DNA from: Candidatus Pelagibacter sp.
Lineage (GTDB): Bacteria > Pseudomonadota > Alphaproteobacteria > Pelagibacterales > Pelagibacteraceae
Assembly (NCBI GenBank): GCA_028095445.1
Contig: JAOHCJ010000015.1
Location: 1-14,306 of the forward strand
Direction: 5' to 3'
Length of the DNA stretch: 14,306 nt
Within the stretch, counting starts at the first letter, position 1. Each line of letters begins with the position of its first letter. The notes beneath the pieces were generated by a model, which was not told the origin of the DNA, searched no databases, and saw nothing but the letters and a program-made list of their open reading frames with translations. The position numbers and the translations under genes are program-made. Shown here piece by piece: positions 6,559-13,455 of this stretch.

Positions 6559-7578
6559 ATGTTTGTAAATAGTGACAACTATATAAAATATTTAAAGTTA
6601 TGGTTAATAACATTATTTTTATTAATTATTGTAATGGTTGGGGTAGGTGGACTTACCAGATTAACAGATTCAGGTTTATCCATTACAGCTTGGGAGCTTT
6701 TTACTGGAATTTTACCACCATTGAATATTAACGAATGGAATTTTTATTTTTCTGAGTATAAAAAGATCCCTGAGTTTAAAAATATAAATTATTCAATGAC
6801 TCTTGATGAGTTTAAAGTAATTTTTTATTGGGAATATATACATCGATTATTAGCAAGAGTTGTTGGTCTAGTTTCTATTATTCCTCTTATTTTTTTAACA
6901 ATAAAATTTAAAAATAATAAGCTTTATTCAAATAAATATTATTTAATATTTTTTTTAGTTTGTCTTCAGGGTTTTGTAGGTTGGTTTATGGTTTCAAGTG
7001 GCTTAATCGAAAATAATGATGTTAGTCATTTTAGATTATCAATTCATTTGGCTTTAGCTTTATTTATATTATGTTTGATTTATTGGTTTATATTAGATTT
7101 ATCAAATATCCAAAAATTTAGAATTAAAATCTCTAACCCTCTACTGTATTTAATTTTAATACTAATTGTATTGCAAATTATTTTTGGAGCTTTTCTTTCA
7201 GGCTTAGATGGAGGTTTAATCTATAATTCTTGGCCTGATATGAATGGAACATTTCTTCCAAATGACGTTTCTGTAAATGACTATTTAAGTTATCAATTAT
7301 TTTATAATCCATCAATTATACAATTCTTTCATAGAATCACCGCTTATATACTTTTTTTTTCAATTATATTTTTGAATTATCTATTTTTAAAAAAAAAATT
7401 GAATTTTCAAAATATACTAATCTTTGATATAGCTGTTGTCCTGCAAATTTTTTTAGGAATTATTACTTTAGTCTCTGGTGTAGAGATTAAGTTCGCATCA
7501 CTACACCAATTAGGCTCAATATTTGTCTTAAGTTCTTATTTCTTAATTTTATACAAAAATACTAACCAGCAGCTTTAG
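6559..7578 (+). CDS. ctaA: Haem A synthase (CtaA/COX15)
   Basis: This membrane enzyme oxidises the C8 methyl of haem O to a formyl group, giving haem A for cytochrome c oxidase. The 339 residues form about eight membrane segments. The N-terminal block VGGLTRLTDSGLSITAWE and the following PPLN are typical of the proteobacterial/COX15 type. Four conserved histidines, the haem ligands, are in place: His95 (EYIHRLLAR), His163 (SIHLALA), His258 (FFHRITAY) and His316 (LHQLGS). The internal repeat of two four-helix bundles is visible. The last 17 bases overlap the convergent metY end. In Alphaproteobacteria ctaA often lies near rplM-rpsI and a Met-synthesis gene, as here. Confidence 0.95.
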   Translation: MFVNSDNYIKYLKLWLITLFLLIIVMVGVGGLTRLTDSGLSITAWELFTGILPPLNINEWNFYFSEYKKIPEFKNINYSMTLDEFKVIFYWEYIHRLLARVVGLVSIIPLIFLTIKFKNNKLYSNKYYLIFFLVCLQGFVGWFMVSSGLIENNDVSHFRLSIHLALALFILCLIYWFILDLSNIQKFRIKISNPLLYLILILIVLQIIFGAFLSGLDGGLIYNSWPDMNGTFLPNDVSVNDYLSYQLFYNPSIIQFFHRITAYILFFSIIFLNYLFLKKKLNFQNILIFDIAVVLQIFLGIITLVSGVEIKFASLHQLGSIFVLSSYFLILYKNTNQQL

Positions 7579-8905
7579 CTTTATTAATACTTTCAACATT
7601 GTCCGATGTTCTGTCAAGAGCTTGCTGTAAGTCATCAATAATGTCGTCAACATGCTCCAAACCAATGCATAATCTTACATATCCTGGTGTTACGCCAGAA
7701 GCCAAAAGCTCTTTTTCATTTAATTGGCTATGAGTTGTTGTTGCAGGGTGAATTGCTAAACTTCTAGCGTCACCAATATTTGCTACATGATAAAACATCT
7801 TTAATGCTTCAATAAATTTTTTACCAGCTTCAATACCACCCTTCAACTCAATACCAACTAAAGCACCATTTCCACCATTTAGATACCTTTTTGCTCTATT
7901 TCCAATTTCACCTTTGTATTGGTTAGGATAAATAACTCTAGATATCTCAGAATGTTTAAGCAGGTAATTGACAACTATTTCAGCATTTGAACAATGTTGT
8001 TTCATTCTTAATGCTACAGTTTCAAGTCCTTGGATCAATCCAAAAGCATTATCAGGTGATAAGGCTGCACCTAAATCTCTTAATAAAACGACTCTAGCTC
8101 TTACAGCAAAAGAAACATTAGCACCTGTTAATTCAGGAACTGTTTTGCCCCAGATCGCACCTCCATAACTTGAATCTGGCTCATTAAAATTAGGCTGTCT
8201 TTTAGGGTTAACTGTCCAATCAAAATTACCACCATCAACTAAAGCACCACCAATAACCGTTCCATGTCCACCTATATATTTTGTAAGTGAGTAAACTACA
8301 ACAGCTGCACCATGTTCTAAAGGCTTACAGAGAACGGGAGACGCTGTATTATCCATTATTAATGGTATGTTATATTTTCTTCCTATATCTGATACTTCCT
8401 TAATAGGAAAAACTCTTAAGTATGGATTTGGAAGAGTTTCACCATAAAAAGCTCTAGTTTTATTATCAACAGCTTTTTCAAAGTTTTTTGGATCAGAAGG
8501 GTCTGCATATCTTACTTCAATGCCAAGTTTACTTAATGTGTGAGTGAATAAAGAAACAGTTCCACCATAAAGGTCTGTTGAACTAACAATATTATCTCCA
8601 GATTTTGCAACGTTTAAAATAGCAAATGTTGATGCAGTCTGGCCAGATGATACTGTCAAACAAGCTAAACCACCTTCTAATGCTGCTAGTCTTTTTTCAA
8701 GAGCGTCATTAGTTGGGTTCATTATTCTTGTATAAATATTACCAAACTCCTTTAAAGCAAAAAGATTAGCTGCGTGCTCAGTACTATCAAATTGATAAGA
8801 AGTAGTTCTATAGATTGGAACAGCTACAGCTTTTGTTGTTGGGTCACTTCTAAAATCACCACCATGAATGGCTATAGTTTCTGCATTTTGTCTTTTTTTA
8901 TTCAT
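7562..8905 (-). CDS. metY: O-acetylhomoserine sulfhydrylase MetY
   Basis: This PLP enzyme of the Cys/Met-metabolism family makes homocysteine from O-acetylhomoserine and sulfide; family members can also take methanethiol to give methionine directly, which would suit SAR11 cells dependent on reduced organic sulfur. From the ATG at 8905 the product is 447 residues. The N-terminus has ETIAIHGG and PIYRTTSYQF; the active-site lysine is Lys209 in YSLTKYIGGHGTVIGG. The SHSQL-type C-terminal motif appears as ATTTHSQLNEKEL. The start at 8905 is chosen over an in-frame ATG at 8959 because AAGGAG (8917-8912) lies six bases before it, the family begins here, and the extra 18 codons would be the riboswitch RNA. 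The 3' end overlaps ctaA by 17 bases. Confidence 0.95.
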   Translation of the reverse strand: MNKKRQNAETIAIHGGDFRSDPTTKAVAVPIYRTTSYQFDSTEHAANLFALKEFGNIYTRIMNPTNDALEKRLAALEGGLACLTVSSGQTASTFAILNVAKSGDNIVSSTDLYGGTVSLFTHTLSKLGIEVRYADPSDPKNFEKAVDNKTRAFYGETLPNPYLRVFPIKEVSDIGRKYNIPLIMDNTASPVLCKPLEHGAAVVVYSLTKYIGGHGTVIGGALVDGGNFDWTVNPKRQPNFNEPDSSYGGAIWGKTVPELTGANVSFAVRARVVLLRDLGAALSPDNAFGLIQGLETVALRMKQHCSNAEIVVNYLLKHSEISRVIYPNQYKGEIGNRAKRYLNGGNGALVGIELKGGIEAGKKFIEALKMFYHVANIGDARSLAIHPATTTHSQLNEKELLASGVTPGYVRLCIGLEHVDDIIDDLQQALDRTSDNVESINKAKAAG

Positions 8906-8910
8906 TTTGA

Positions 8911-8970
8911 GCTCCTTTTTAGTACTTATGCTTAATGCAAGGCGTACAATATAGTTCAAATGCCTACCGA
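8911..8970 (-). promoter_or_regulatory. SAM-V riboswitch covering the metY ribosome site
   Basis: On the minus strand the element begins CGGTAGGC. AGGC (8965-8962) pairs with GCCT (8943-8940) as P1, around a loop holding ATTTGAACTATATTGTAC. Loop GTAC (8947-8944) pairs with downstream GTAC (8925-8922) to form the pseudoknot, and AAAAAGGAG follows directly. This closely matches my recollection of the SAM-V class, known from the metY leader of Pelagibacter. SAM binding locks the pseudoknot and sequesters the Shine-Dalgarno AAGGAG, switching translation off. This is a match by eye to a remembered consensus, not a covariance search. Confidence 0.88.
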
Positions 8971-8983
8971 AAATGTTAGAAAA

Positions 8984-9026
8984 TCCTTTTTAGCAATTAT
9001 TAGCCTGCAATAGGAACAAATCGGCA
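8984..9026 (-). promoter_or_regulatory. SAM-II riboswitch, upstream half of a tandem leader
   Basis: The minus strand reads GCCGATTTGTTCCTATTGCAGGC and continues TAATAATTGCTAAAAAGGA. This follows the SAM-II pattern of P1, a GATTT loop start, CC-TATTGCA, a second P1 arm, then GCTAAAAAGG closing the H-type pseudoknot. P1 is only GCC/GGC (9025-9023 with 9005-9003), short for the class. No start codon lies just after AAAAAGGA, so unlike most SAM-II elements it cannot act simply by hiding a ribosome site; transcriptional control ahead of the SAM-V element is the likely alternative. Thirteen bases separate the two aptamers. Confidence 0.75.
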
Positions 9027-9072
9027 TATTAAACTTAACATTAAAACACTATTTTGCAAGTTAAATATAAAA

Positions 9073-9100
9073 TTGACTTTATAGCCAATAATAGTATTAA
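9073..9100 (+). promoter_or_regulatory. Candidate promoter of rplM-rpsI
   Basis: TTGACT (9073-9078) and TATTAA (9095-9100) with a 16-base spacer form a good sigma-70 promoter. The predicted start is near 9106-9108, only three to five bases before the rplM ATG at 9111, so the mRNA would be nearly leaderless. No Shine-Dalgarno sequence precedes the ATG, which agrees. The segment 9027-9072 upstream also has to hold the divergent metY promoter, for which I see only a weak TAATGT on the minus strand (9043-9038). Confidence 0.5.
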
Positions 9101-9110
9101 TCCTGGCACG

Positions 9111-9572
9111 ATGACAAAATTTCTAAAAAGTGCTGAATTAGCATCTAATTGGTTTGAAATAGATGCCAAAGATGCAGTTATTGGCAGACTAGCATCTGTT
9201 ATAGCTATGATTGTTAGAGGTAAAAATAAAGCAACTTTTACTCCACATATGGATGATGGTGATTTTGTTGTTGTAAAAAATATAGAACAGGCAAAATTTA
9301 CAGGTAAAAAATTTAAAGATAAAAAATATTATAGACACACTGGTCACCCTGGAGGAATTAAAGAAATTACGCCTGAAAAATTACTTGAAAAAAATAAACC
9401 AGGAGAAACTCTTAAGTTAGCAGTAAAAAGAATGTTACCAGGAGGTGTCCTTGGCCGAAAACAATTAACAAAATTAAAAATTTATGCTGGTGAGAATCAC
9501 CCTCATAGTGCGCAAAATCCTAAACTTTTAGATTTAGGGAAATTAAATAGCAAAAATTTAGTAAGAAACTAA
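9111..9572 (+). CDS. rplM: 50S ribosomal protein L13
   Basis: From the ATG at 9111 the product is 153 residues, the usual alphaproteobacterial length. Conserved blocks are WFEIDAKDAVIGRLAS near the N-terminus, ATFTPHMDDGDFVVVKN, YYRHTGHPGG (about 76-85) and AVKRMLPGGVLGRKQLTKLKIYAG. L13 is an early assembly protein of the large subunit. An in-frame TTG at 9054 would add 19 residues; I reject it because those codons overlap the likely promoter and do not resemble the family. The gene is followed one base later by rpsI, the near-universal L13-S9 pair. Confidence 0.97.
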   Translation: MTKFLKSAELASNWFEIDAKDAVIGRLASVIAMIVRGKNKATFTPHMDDGDFVVVKNIEQAKFTGKKFKDKKYYRHTGHPGGIKEITPEKLLEKNKPGETLKLAVKRMLPGGVLGRKQLTKLKIYAGENHPHSAQNPKLLDLGKLNSKNLVRN

Positions 9573-9573
9573 C

Positions 9574-10014
9574 ATGGAACCATTAGCTAAAACAGTTAAA
9601 AAAAGACCAAAAATTAAATTAGATTTTAAAGATAGTAAATATGCTACAGGTAGAAGAAAAAAATCGATTGCAAAAATCTGGGTAAAAAAGGGTACAGGTA
9701 AAATTTATGTAAATGGCAGAACAATGGATGATTACTTTACTAGTGGTGCTCATAAAATGCAGATTACAAGGCCTTTTGAAATTATAAATCAAGCAACTGA
9801 TTATGATGTTAGATGTAATGTTTCTGGTGGAGGTCATACAGGTCAAGCTGGTGCGATGGTGCATGGTATAGCAAAAGCTTTGATTCTATTTGACTCAGAA
9901 TTTAGAGCATCTCTTAAAACTGAAAAACTTAATACCAGGGACTCTAGATCTGTTGAAAGAAAGAAACCTGGACGTAGAAAAGCTAGAAGAAGCTTCCAAT
10001 TTTCTAAAAGATAA
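9574..10014 (+). CDS. rpsI: 30S ribosomal protein S9
   Basis: The 146-residue protein has a basic N-terminal extension (1-22) usual in Alphaproteobacteria, then YATGRRKKSIAKIWVKKGTG and VNVNG-type strands (KIYVNGRTMDDYF). Its core VSGGGHTGQAGAMVHGIAKAL and the C-terminus RRKARRSFQFSKR end on the invariant S-K-R, whose last residues contact the P-site tRNA anticodon. It begins one base after rplM and lacks a Shine-Dalgarno sequence, so translational coupling is likely. A run of nine T residues begins just after the stop, without a clear hairpin before it. Confidence 0.97.
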   Translation: MEPLAKTVKKRPKIKLDFKDSKYATGRRKKSIAKIWVKKGTGKIYVNGRTMDDYFTSGAHKMQITRPFEIINQATDYDVRCNVSGGGHTGQAGAMVHGIAKALILFDSEFRASLKTEKLNTRDSRSVERKKPGRRKARRSFQFSKR

Positions 10015-10033
10015 TTTTTTTTTAATTCAAAAC

Positions 10034-10042
10034 TGTTATAAT
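10034..10042 (+). promoter_or_regulatory. Extended -10 promoter of argC, predicting a leaderless mRNA
   Basis: TGTTATAAT (10034-10042) is a perfect extended -10 element (TGnTATAAT). Six bases separate it from the ATG at 10049, so the expected start site is at or next to the start codon. The -35 region is only a T-run (around 10014-10020), as tolerated by extended -10 promoters. No ribosome-binding sequence is present. This is the strongest promoter match in the window. Confidence 0.6.
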
Positions 10043-10048
10043 GTAAAA

Positions 10049-11071
10049 ATGGCAAAACTAAATATTTTAGTTGCTGGTTCTACTGGCTACATCGGTGTTC
10101 AATTAGTTAAATTACTAATTAAACATAATAATGTTAAAATCAAATACTTATGTGGTAATTCATCTGCTGGAAAAAAAATTTCTTTTTATGACAAAACATT
10201 TAAATCTAATAAGTTACCAAAAATAGTAAAATTTAATAAAACTTTTTTACAAAATGTTGACTTAATTTTTACAGCTCTACCAAACGGTGAAGCACAAGAT
10301 ATTTCTAATCACTTGTTAAAAAAAAATATATTAATTGATTTGGCAGCAGATTTTAGACTTAAAAAAGCTTCAGATTATTTAAAATGGTACAATCAAAAAC
10401 ATAGATCAGTTAAAAATATTAAAAATTCAATATATGCATTACCAGAAATTAAAGGTAATAAAGTTAAAGATTATAAAATTATAGGATGTCCTGGGTGTTA
10501 TCCGACTTCAATATTATTGCCACTTATTCCTTTGATTAAAAAAAAATTAATTAAGTTAAATAATGTTATTATTGACTCCAAATCAGGTTATTCAGGTGCG
10601 GGCAGAAGTGTTCATAATAAATATAAAAATAAAAATCTTTACGAATCTTTAAGCGCTTATGGAGTTGGTTTTCATAGACATAATTCTGAAATTCGCCAAG
10701 AATTGGAAAATCTTACAAAAAAAAAATTTAAATTTATATTTACTCCACATTTGGTTCCCATGTTTAGAGGTATTTTAAGCACAATTTATTTAGATTTAAA
10801 TAAAGGAATAGACATTAAAATGTTGGTAAAAGCTCTAAACAAAGAATATCTTAATAGTAAATTTGTTAAGATTCTTAAGCAGAACACTTTATTAAGTACA
10901 AATGAAGTAATGAATACAAATAATTGCCATATATCTGTATGTAAAACTGAATATAAGGATAAAGTTATAGTTTTATCTGCAATTGATAATTTGTTAAAAG
11001 GTGGAGCGGGTCAAGCAATACAAAATATGAATTTAAAGTTTAATTTTCCTGAAAACAAAGGTCTTAAATAG
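10049..11071 (+). CDS. argC: N-acetyl-gamma-glutamyl-phosphate reductase ArgC
   Basis: ArgC reduces N-acetylglutamyl phosphate to the semialdehyde with NADPH, the third step of arginine synthesis. From the ATG at 10049 the product is 340 residues. The Rossmann motif GSTGYIG is at 10-16. The catalytic cysteine is Cys150 in GCPGCYPTS. The family block YGVGFHRHNSEI, with the conserved His, and FTPHLVPMFRGIL follow; the C-terminus has the typical IDNLLKGGAGQAIQNMN. The open frame extends back to 9890 through rpsI, but that part has no family resemblance and lies before the -10 box. The stop overlaps a GTG start of a small lipoprotein gene by one base. Confidence 0.96.
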   Translation: MAKLNILVAGSTGYIGVQLVKLLIKHNNVKIKYLCGNSSAGKKISFYDKTFKSNKLPKIVKFNKTFLQNVDLIFTALPNGEAQDISNHLLKKNILIDLAADFRLKKASDYLKWYNQKHRSVKNIKNSIYALPEIKGNKVKDYKIIGCPGCYPTSILLPLIPLIKKKLIKLNNVIIDSKSGYSGAGRSVHNKYKNKNLYESLSAYGVGFHRHNSEIRQELENLTKKKFKFIFTPHLVPMFRGILSTIYLDLNKGIDIKMLVKALNKEYLNSKFVKILKQNTLLSTNEVMNTNNCHISVCKTEYKDKVIVLSAIDNLLKGGAGQAIQNMNLKFNFPENKGLK

Positions 11072-11241
11072 TGAAAAAAGTATTTATTTTCTTTTTTTTA
11101 TTATCATGTTCTTCAACTGAATCAAATCTAAGTCAAAATATAACTAAATTCGATTTTAATAAAAACTTAACTTTTAATGATTTTAAAAAAATGATGATAC
11201 AATATTCTAAAGAAGCTCCATACCCTAATATAGATGATTAA
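11071..11241 (+). CDS. Small lipoprotein, 56 residues, unknown function
   Basis: A GTG at 11071 overlaps the argC stop (TAGTG) and opens a 56-codon frame ending TAA 11239-11241. The product starts MKKVFIFFFLLSCSS: two lysines, a hydrophobic core and a LLSC lipobox with Cys13, a clear lipoprotein signal peptide. The mature part is only 44 residues, polar, and includes FNKNLTFNDFKKMMIQYSK and ends YPNIDD. I do not recognise a family. Position supports reality: it fills the argC-hom gap with a one-base overlap and a two-base gap. No aspartate follows the cysteine (it is Ser), so outer-membrane sorting would be expected if Lol rules apply. Function cannot be stated. Confidence 0.75.
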   Translation: MKKVFIFFFLLSCSSTESNLSQNITKFDFNKNLTFNDFKKMMIQYSKEAPYPNIDD

Positions 11242-11243
11242 TT

Positions 11244-12536
11244 ATGAAAGAAAATATTAATATAGCTGTAGTAGGATTGGGCCAAATTGGCATATATCTT
11301 CTAAATGAACTTAATACAAAAAAAAAAGATATTGAGTCAAAGACTGGTAAGAAAATTAACATAGTTGCAATATCTGCAAAAAATATCAACAAAAAAAGAA
11401 AGTTCAAAATTGATAAAAAGATTTTTTATAATAACCCTATTGAAATATTTAGTAAAAAAGATGTTGATATTCTTTTTGAAGTAATAGGTATGCCAGACGG
11501 CATATCAAAAAAAATTGTTGAAACAGCATTAAGAAATAAAACCCATGTTATAACGCCAAACAAAGCTTTAATATCAAAACACGGTGATTACTTAGCTAAA
11601 TTAGCAGAAAAAAATAACGTTAATTTAGAATTTGAAGCTTCGGTAGCAGGAGGAATCCCAATTTTAAGAACAATAAAAGAAGGCCTTGCAACAAATAAAT
11701 TTTCTAAAGTTTATGGAATTTTAAATGGAACTTCTAATTATATTCTCTCAGAAATGAGAAATTCTAAAGACAATTTTTCTAATGTTTTAAAAAAAGCTCA
11801 AAAACTTGGTTACGCTGAACCAGGAAATCCAAAATTAGATTTAAATGGCCTTGATGCTTTTGCTAAAGTCAGAATTTTATCTTCTCTTGCTTTTAATACA
11901 AAAATTTCAAAACATAAGTGTTTAATGGAGGGTATTGAAAAAATTGAATTAAAAGACATTGAAATTGCTAATCAGCTTAATTTACGAATTAAGTTATTAG
12001 GTATTTCTGAGATAATTAATAAAAAACTTTTTGAAACCGTTCATCCATGTTTAGTAAGTAAAAATTCCTTTATTGGTAATGTTAGTGGTGTAATGAACGC
12101 AGTTATTCTCGAAGGTGAGCCAGTTGGTGAGAGTATATTGCAGGGTGAAGGTGCTGGGCCTGGACCTACATCCTCTTCATTATTATCAGATTTACTTTCG
12201 ATATTAAGAGGTGAAATTAAAAAGCCTTTTGGTATTCCAAGTAGCATACGTAAACCCATTAAATGCTACAATGTTAATAATTATAAAAACTCTCTATATT
12301 TAAGATTTGAAGTTAAAGATAGGCCTGGTGTTTTATCCAAAATTACTAATAGATTAGCTAAATATAAGATTTCAATAAAAAGATTAATTCAAACGCCAGA
12401 TAAAAAAAATAACAAAGCTACTATTGTTATTATTACTCATAAAACTAATGAATTTAATGCAAAAAAATGTCTATCAATATTTAAAAAAGATACAGATATT
12501 CACAGTTATCCTACATTAATCAGAATTTATAATTAA
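11244..12536 (+). CDS. hom: Homoserine dehydrogenase with C-terminal ACT domain
   Basis: The enzyme reduces aspartate semialdehyde to homoserine, the branch point to threonine and methionine. The 430 residues comprise an N-terminal NAD(P) Rossmann domain (VVGLGQIG, Gly11-Gly16), TPNKALIS with the conserved lysine, a catalytic domain (EASVAGGIPI, GILNGTSNYIL) and a C-terminal ACT domain from about 350 (FEVKDRPGVLSKI). Catalytic counterparts of the yeast residues E208, D214, D219 and K223 are Glu192, Asp199, Asp204 and Lys208; the loop EPGNPKLDLNG has one extra residue compared with the usual E-x-DP. The ACT domain suggests threonine feedback. It is monofunctional, without a kinase domain. Its product feeds the O-acetylhomoserine used by MetY. 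The stop shares one base with the next start. Confidence 0.96.
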   Translation: MKENINIAVVGLGQIGIYLLNELNTKKKDIESKTGKKINIVAISAKNINKKRKFKIDKKIFYNNPIEIFSKKDVDILFEVIGMPDGISKKIVETALRNKTHVITPNKALISKHGDYLAKLAEKNNVNLEFEASVAGGIPILRTIKEGLATNKFSKVYGILNGTSNYILSEMRNSKDNFSNVLKKAQKLGYAEPGNPKLDLNGLDAFAKVRILSSLAFNTKISKHKCLMEGIEKIELKDIEIANQLNLRIKLLGISEIINKKLFETVHPCLVSKNSFIGNVSGVMNAVILEGEPVGESILQGEGAGPGPTSSSLLSDLLSILRGEIKKPFGIPSSIRKPIKCYNVNNYKNSLYLRFEVKDRPGVLSKITNRLAKYKISIKRLIQTPDKKNNKATIVIITHKTNEFNAKKCLSIFKKDTDIHSYPTLIRIYN

Positions 12537-13438
12537 TGGATATTTATATAAAATTATTTGAAGTTTTATTTCCTGTATTTTTTGTTGTTGGAATTGGCTA
12601 TTACTTGGGAAAAAAAAATCCAAAAATTGATACAACTTTCATAACTAACTTTGCAGTCAATATTGGAACACCCGCAATGATTCTATATTCATTAACATCA
12701 ACTGGTATTACTTTTGAAACTTTTAGGAATTATTTTTGGTATTATTTAATTGCAATAGGTGCTTTTATCATTATTGGGGTTATTTTTTTATTTTTTTTAA
12801 GAACTAAAGACATAATTCGTGAACTTCCCCCTTTTATAATGCCTAATACTGGTAATATAGGTATGCCACTTTGTTTGTTTGCTTATGGTCTTGAAGGTTT
12901 AGGTGTTGCAGCAGCAATTGGTGCATTGATAATTTTGTGTCATTTTACATTAGGAGTTTTTCTTGCTGATAGAAAATTTAATATTAATGTTATTCTTAAA
13001 AATCCTCCATTTTATGCAATAATAATATCAGTTATTTTTTTGTATTTTAAAGTTGAACTTCCTCTTTTTATAGAAAATACAACATTTCTTTTAATGTATG
13101 CAACAATTTTTCTAATCTTAATGTCACTTGGTATTGCTTTAACACGTTTAAAAATTTTCTACTTTAAGAAGGCATTTATTTCATCAATTGCTAGAGTCAT
13201 ACTTGGACCAATAGTTGGTTTAATTCTCATCAAATATTTCAATCTTGAAGGTTTTGCTGCAGGTGTATTACTTATTCAATGCTCAATGCCTAGTGCTGTT
13301 TTAACATACCTTGTTGGGTCAATTTATTCGCCAAAAAAAACTGTAGATAGTGTTGCTAGTATGATTGTCGTGTCTACAGTGATGTCTTTCATTACGATAC
13401 CAGTAGTAGTATTCTTTGCTTTAAAGTATTTCAATTAA
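12536..13438 (+). CDS. AEC-family (auxin efflux carrier-like) transporter
   Basis: This 300-residue inner-membrane protein has about ten hydrophobic segments in two halves separated by a short polar stretch around 140-150. The motif PNTGNIGMPLCLFAYG (about 102-117) is the signature of the AEC/MdcF permease group, and the second half contains the matching QCSMPSAVLTYLVGSIY (about 247-263). Members move organic anions such as malonate or malate, or other small acids; substrate cannot be read from sequence. It overlaps hom by one base (TAATG), so it is translated from the same message, hinting that its substrate relates to aspartate-family amino acids, but that is inference. Confidence 0.87.
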   Translation: MDIYIKLFEVLFPVFFVVGIGYYLGKKNPKIDTTFITNFAVNIGTPAMILYSLTSTGITFETFRNYFWYYLIAIGAFIIIGVIFLFFLRTKDIIRELPPFIMPNTGNIGMPLCLFAYGLEGLGVAAAIGALIILCHFTLGVFLADRKFNINVILKNPPFYAIIISVIFLYFKVELPLFIENTTFLLMYATIFLILMSLGIALTRLKIFYFKKAFISSIARVILGPIVGLILIKYFNLEGFAAGVLLIQCSMPSAVLTYLVGSIYSPKKTVDSVASMIVVSTVMSFITIPVVVFFALKYFN

Positions 13439-13455
13439 ACTGTAACAATAGACTT

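Noticed and set aside
8906..8959. In-frame upstream ATG for metY adding 18 codons
   Set aside because: Those codons coincide with the SAM-V aptamer and the AAGGAG site that serves the ATG at 8905; the family starts at the later codon.
9054..9110. TTG start extending rplM by 19 residues
   Set aside because: The extension does not resemble L13 and covers the likely TTGACT/TATTAA promoter; the ATG at 9111 gives the normal length.
9989..9996. GAAGCTTC palindrome near the rpsI end as part of a terminator
   Set aside because: It is coding sequence for the conserved C-terminus, has no loop and lies about 20 bases before the T-run.
9890..10048. Open frame extending argC back into rpsI
   Set aside because: It is simply a stop-free stretch overlapping rpsI in another frame; the argC Rossmann motif begins just after the ATG at 10049, which follows a perfect -10 box.
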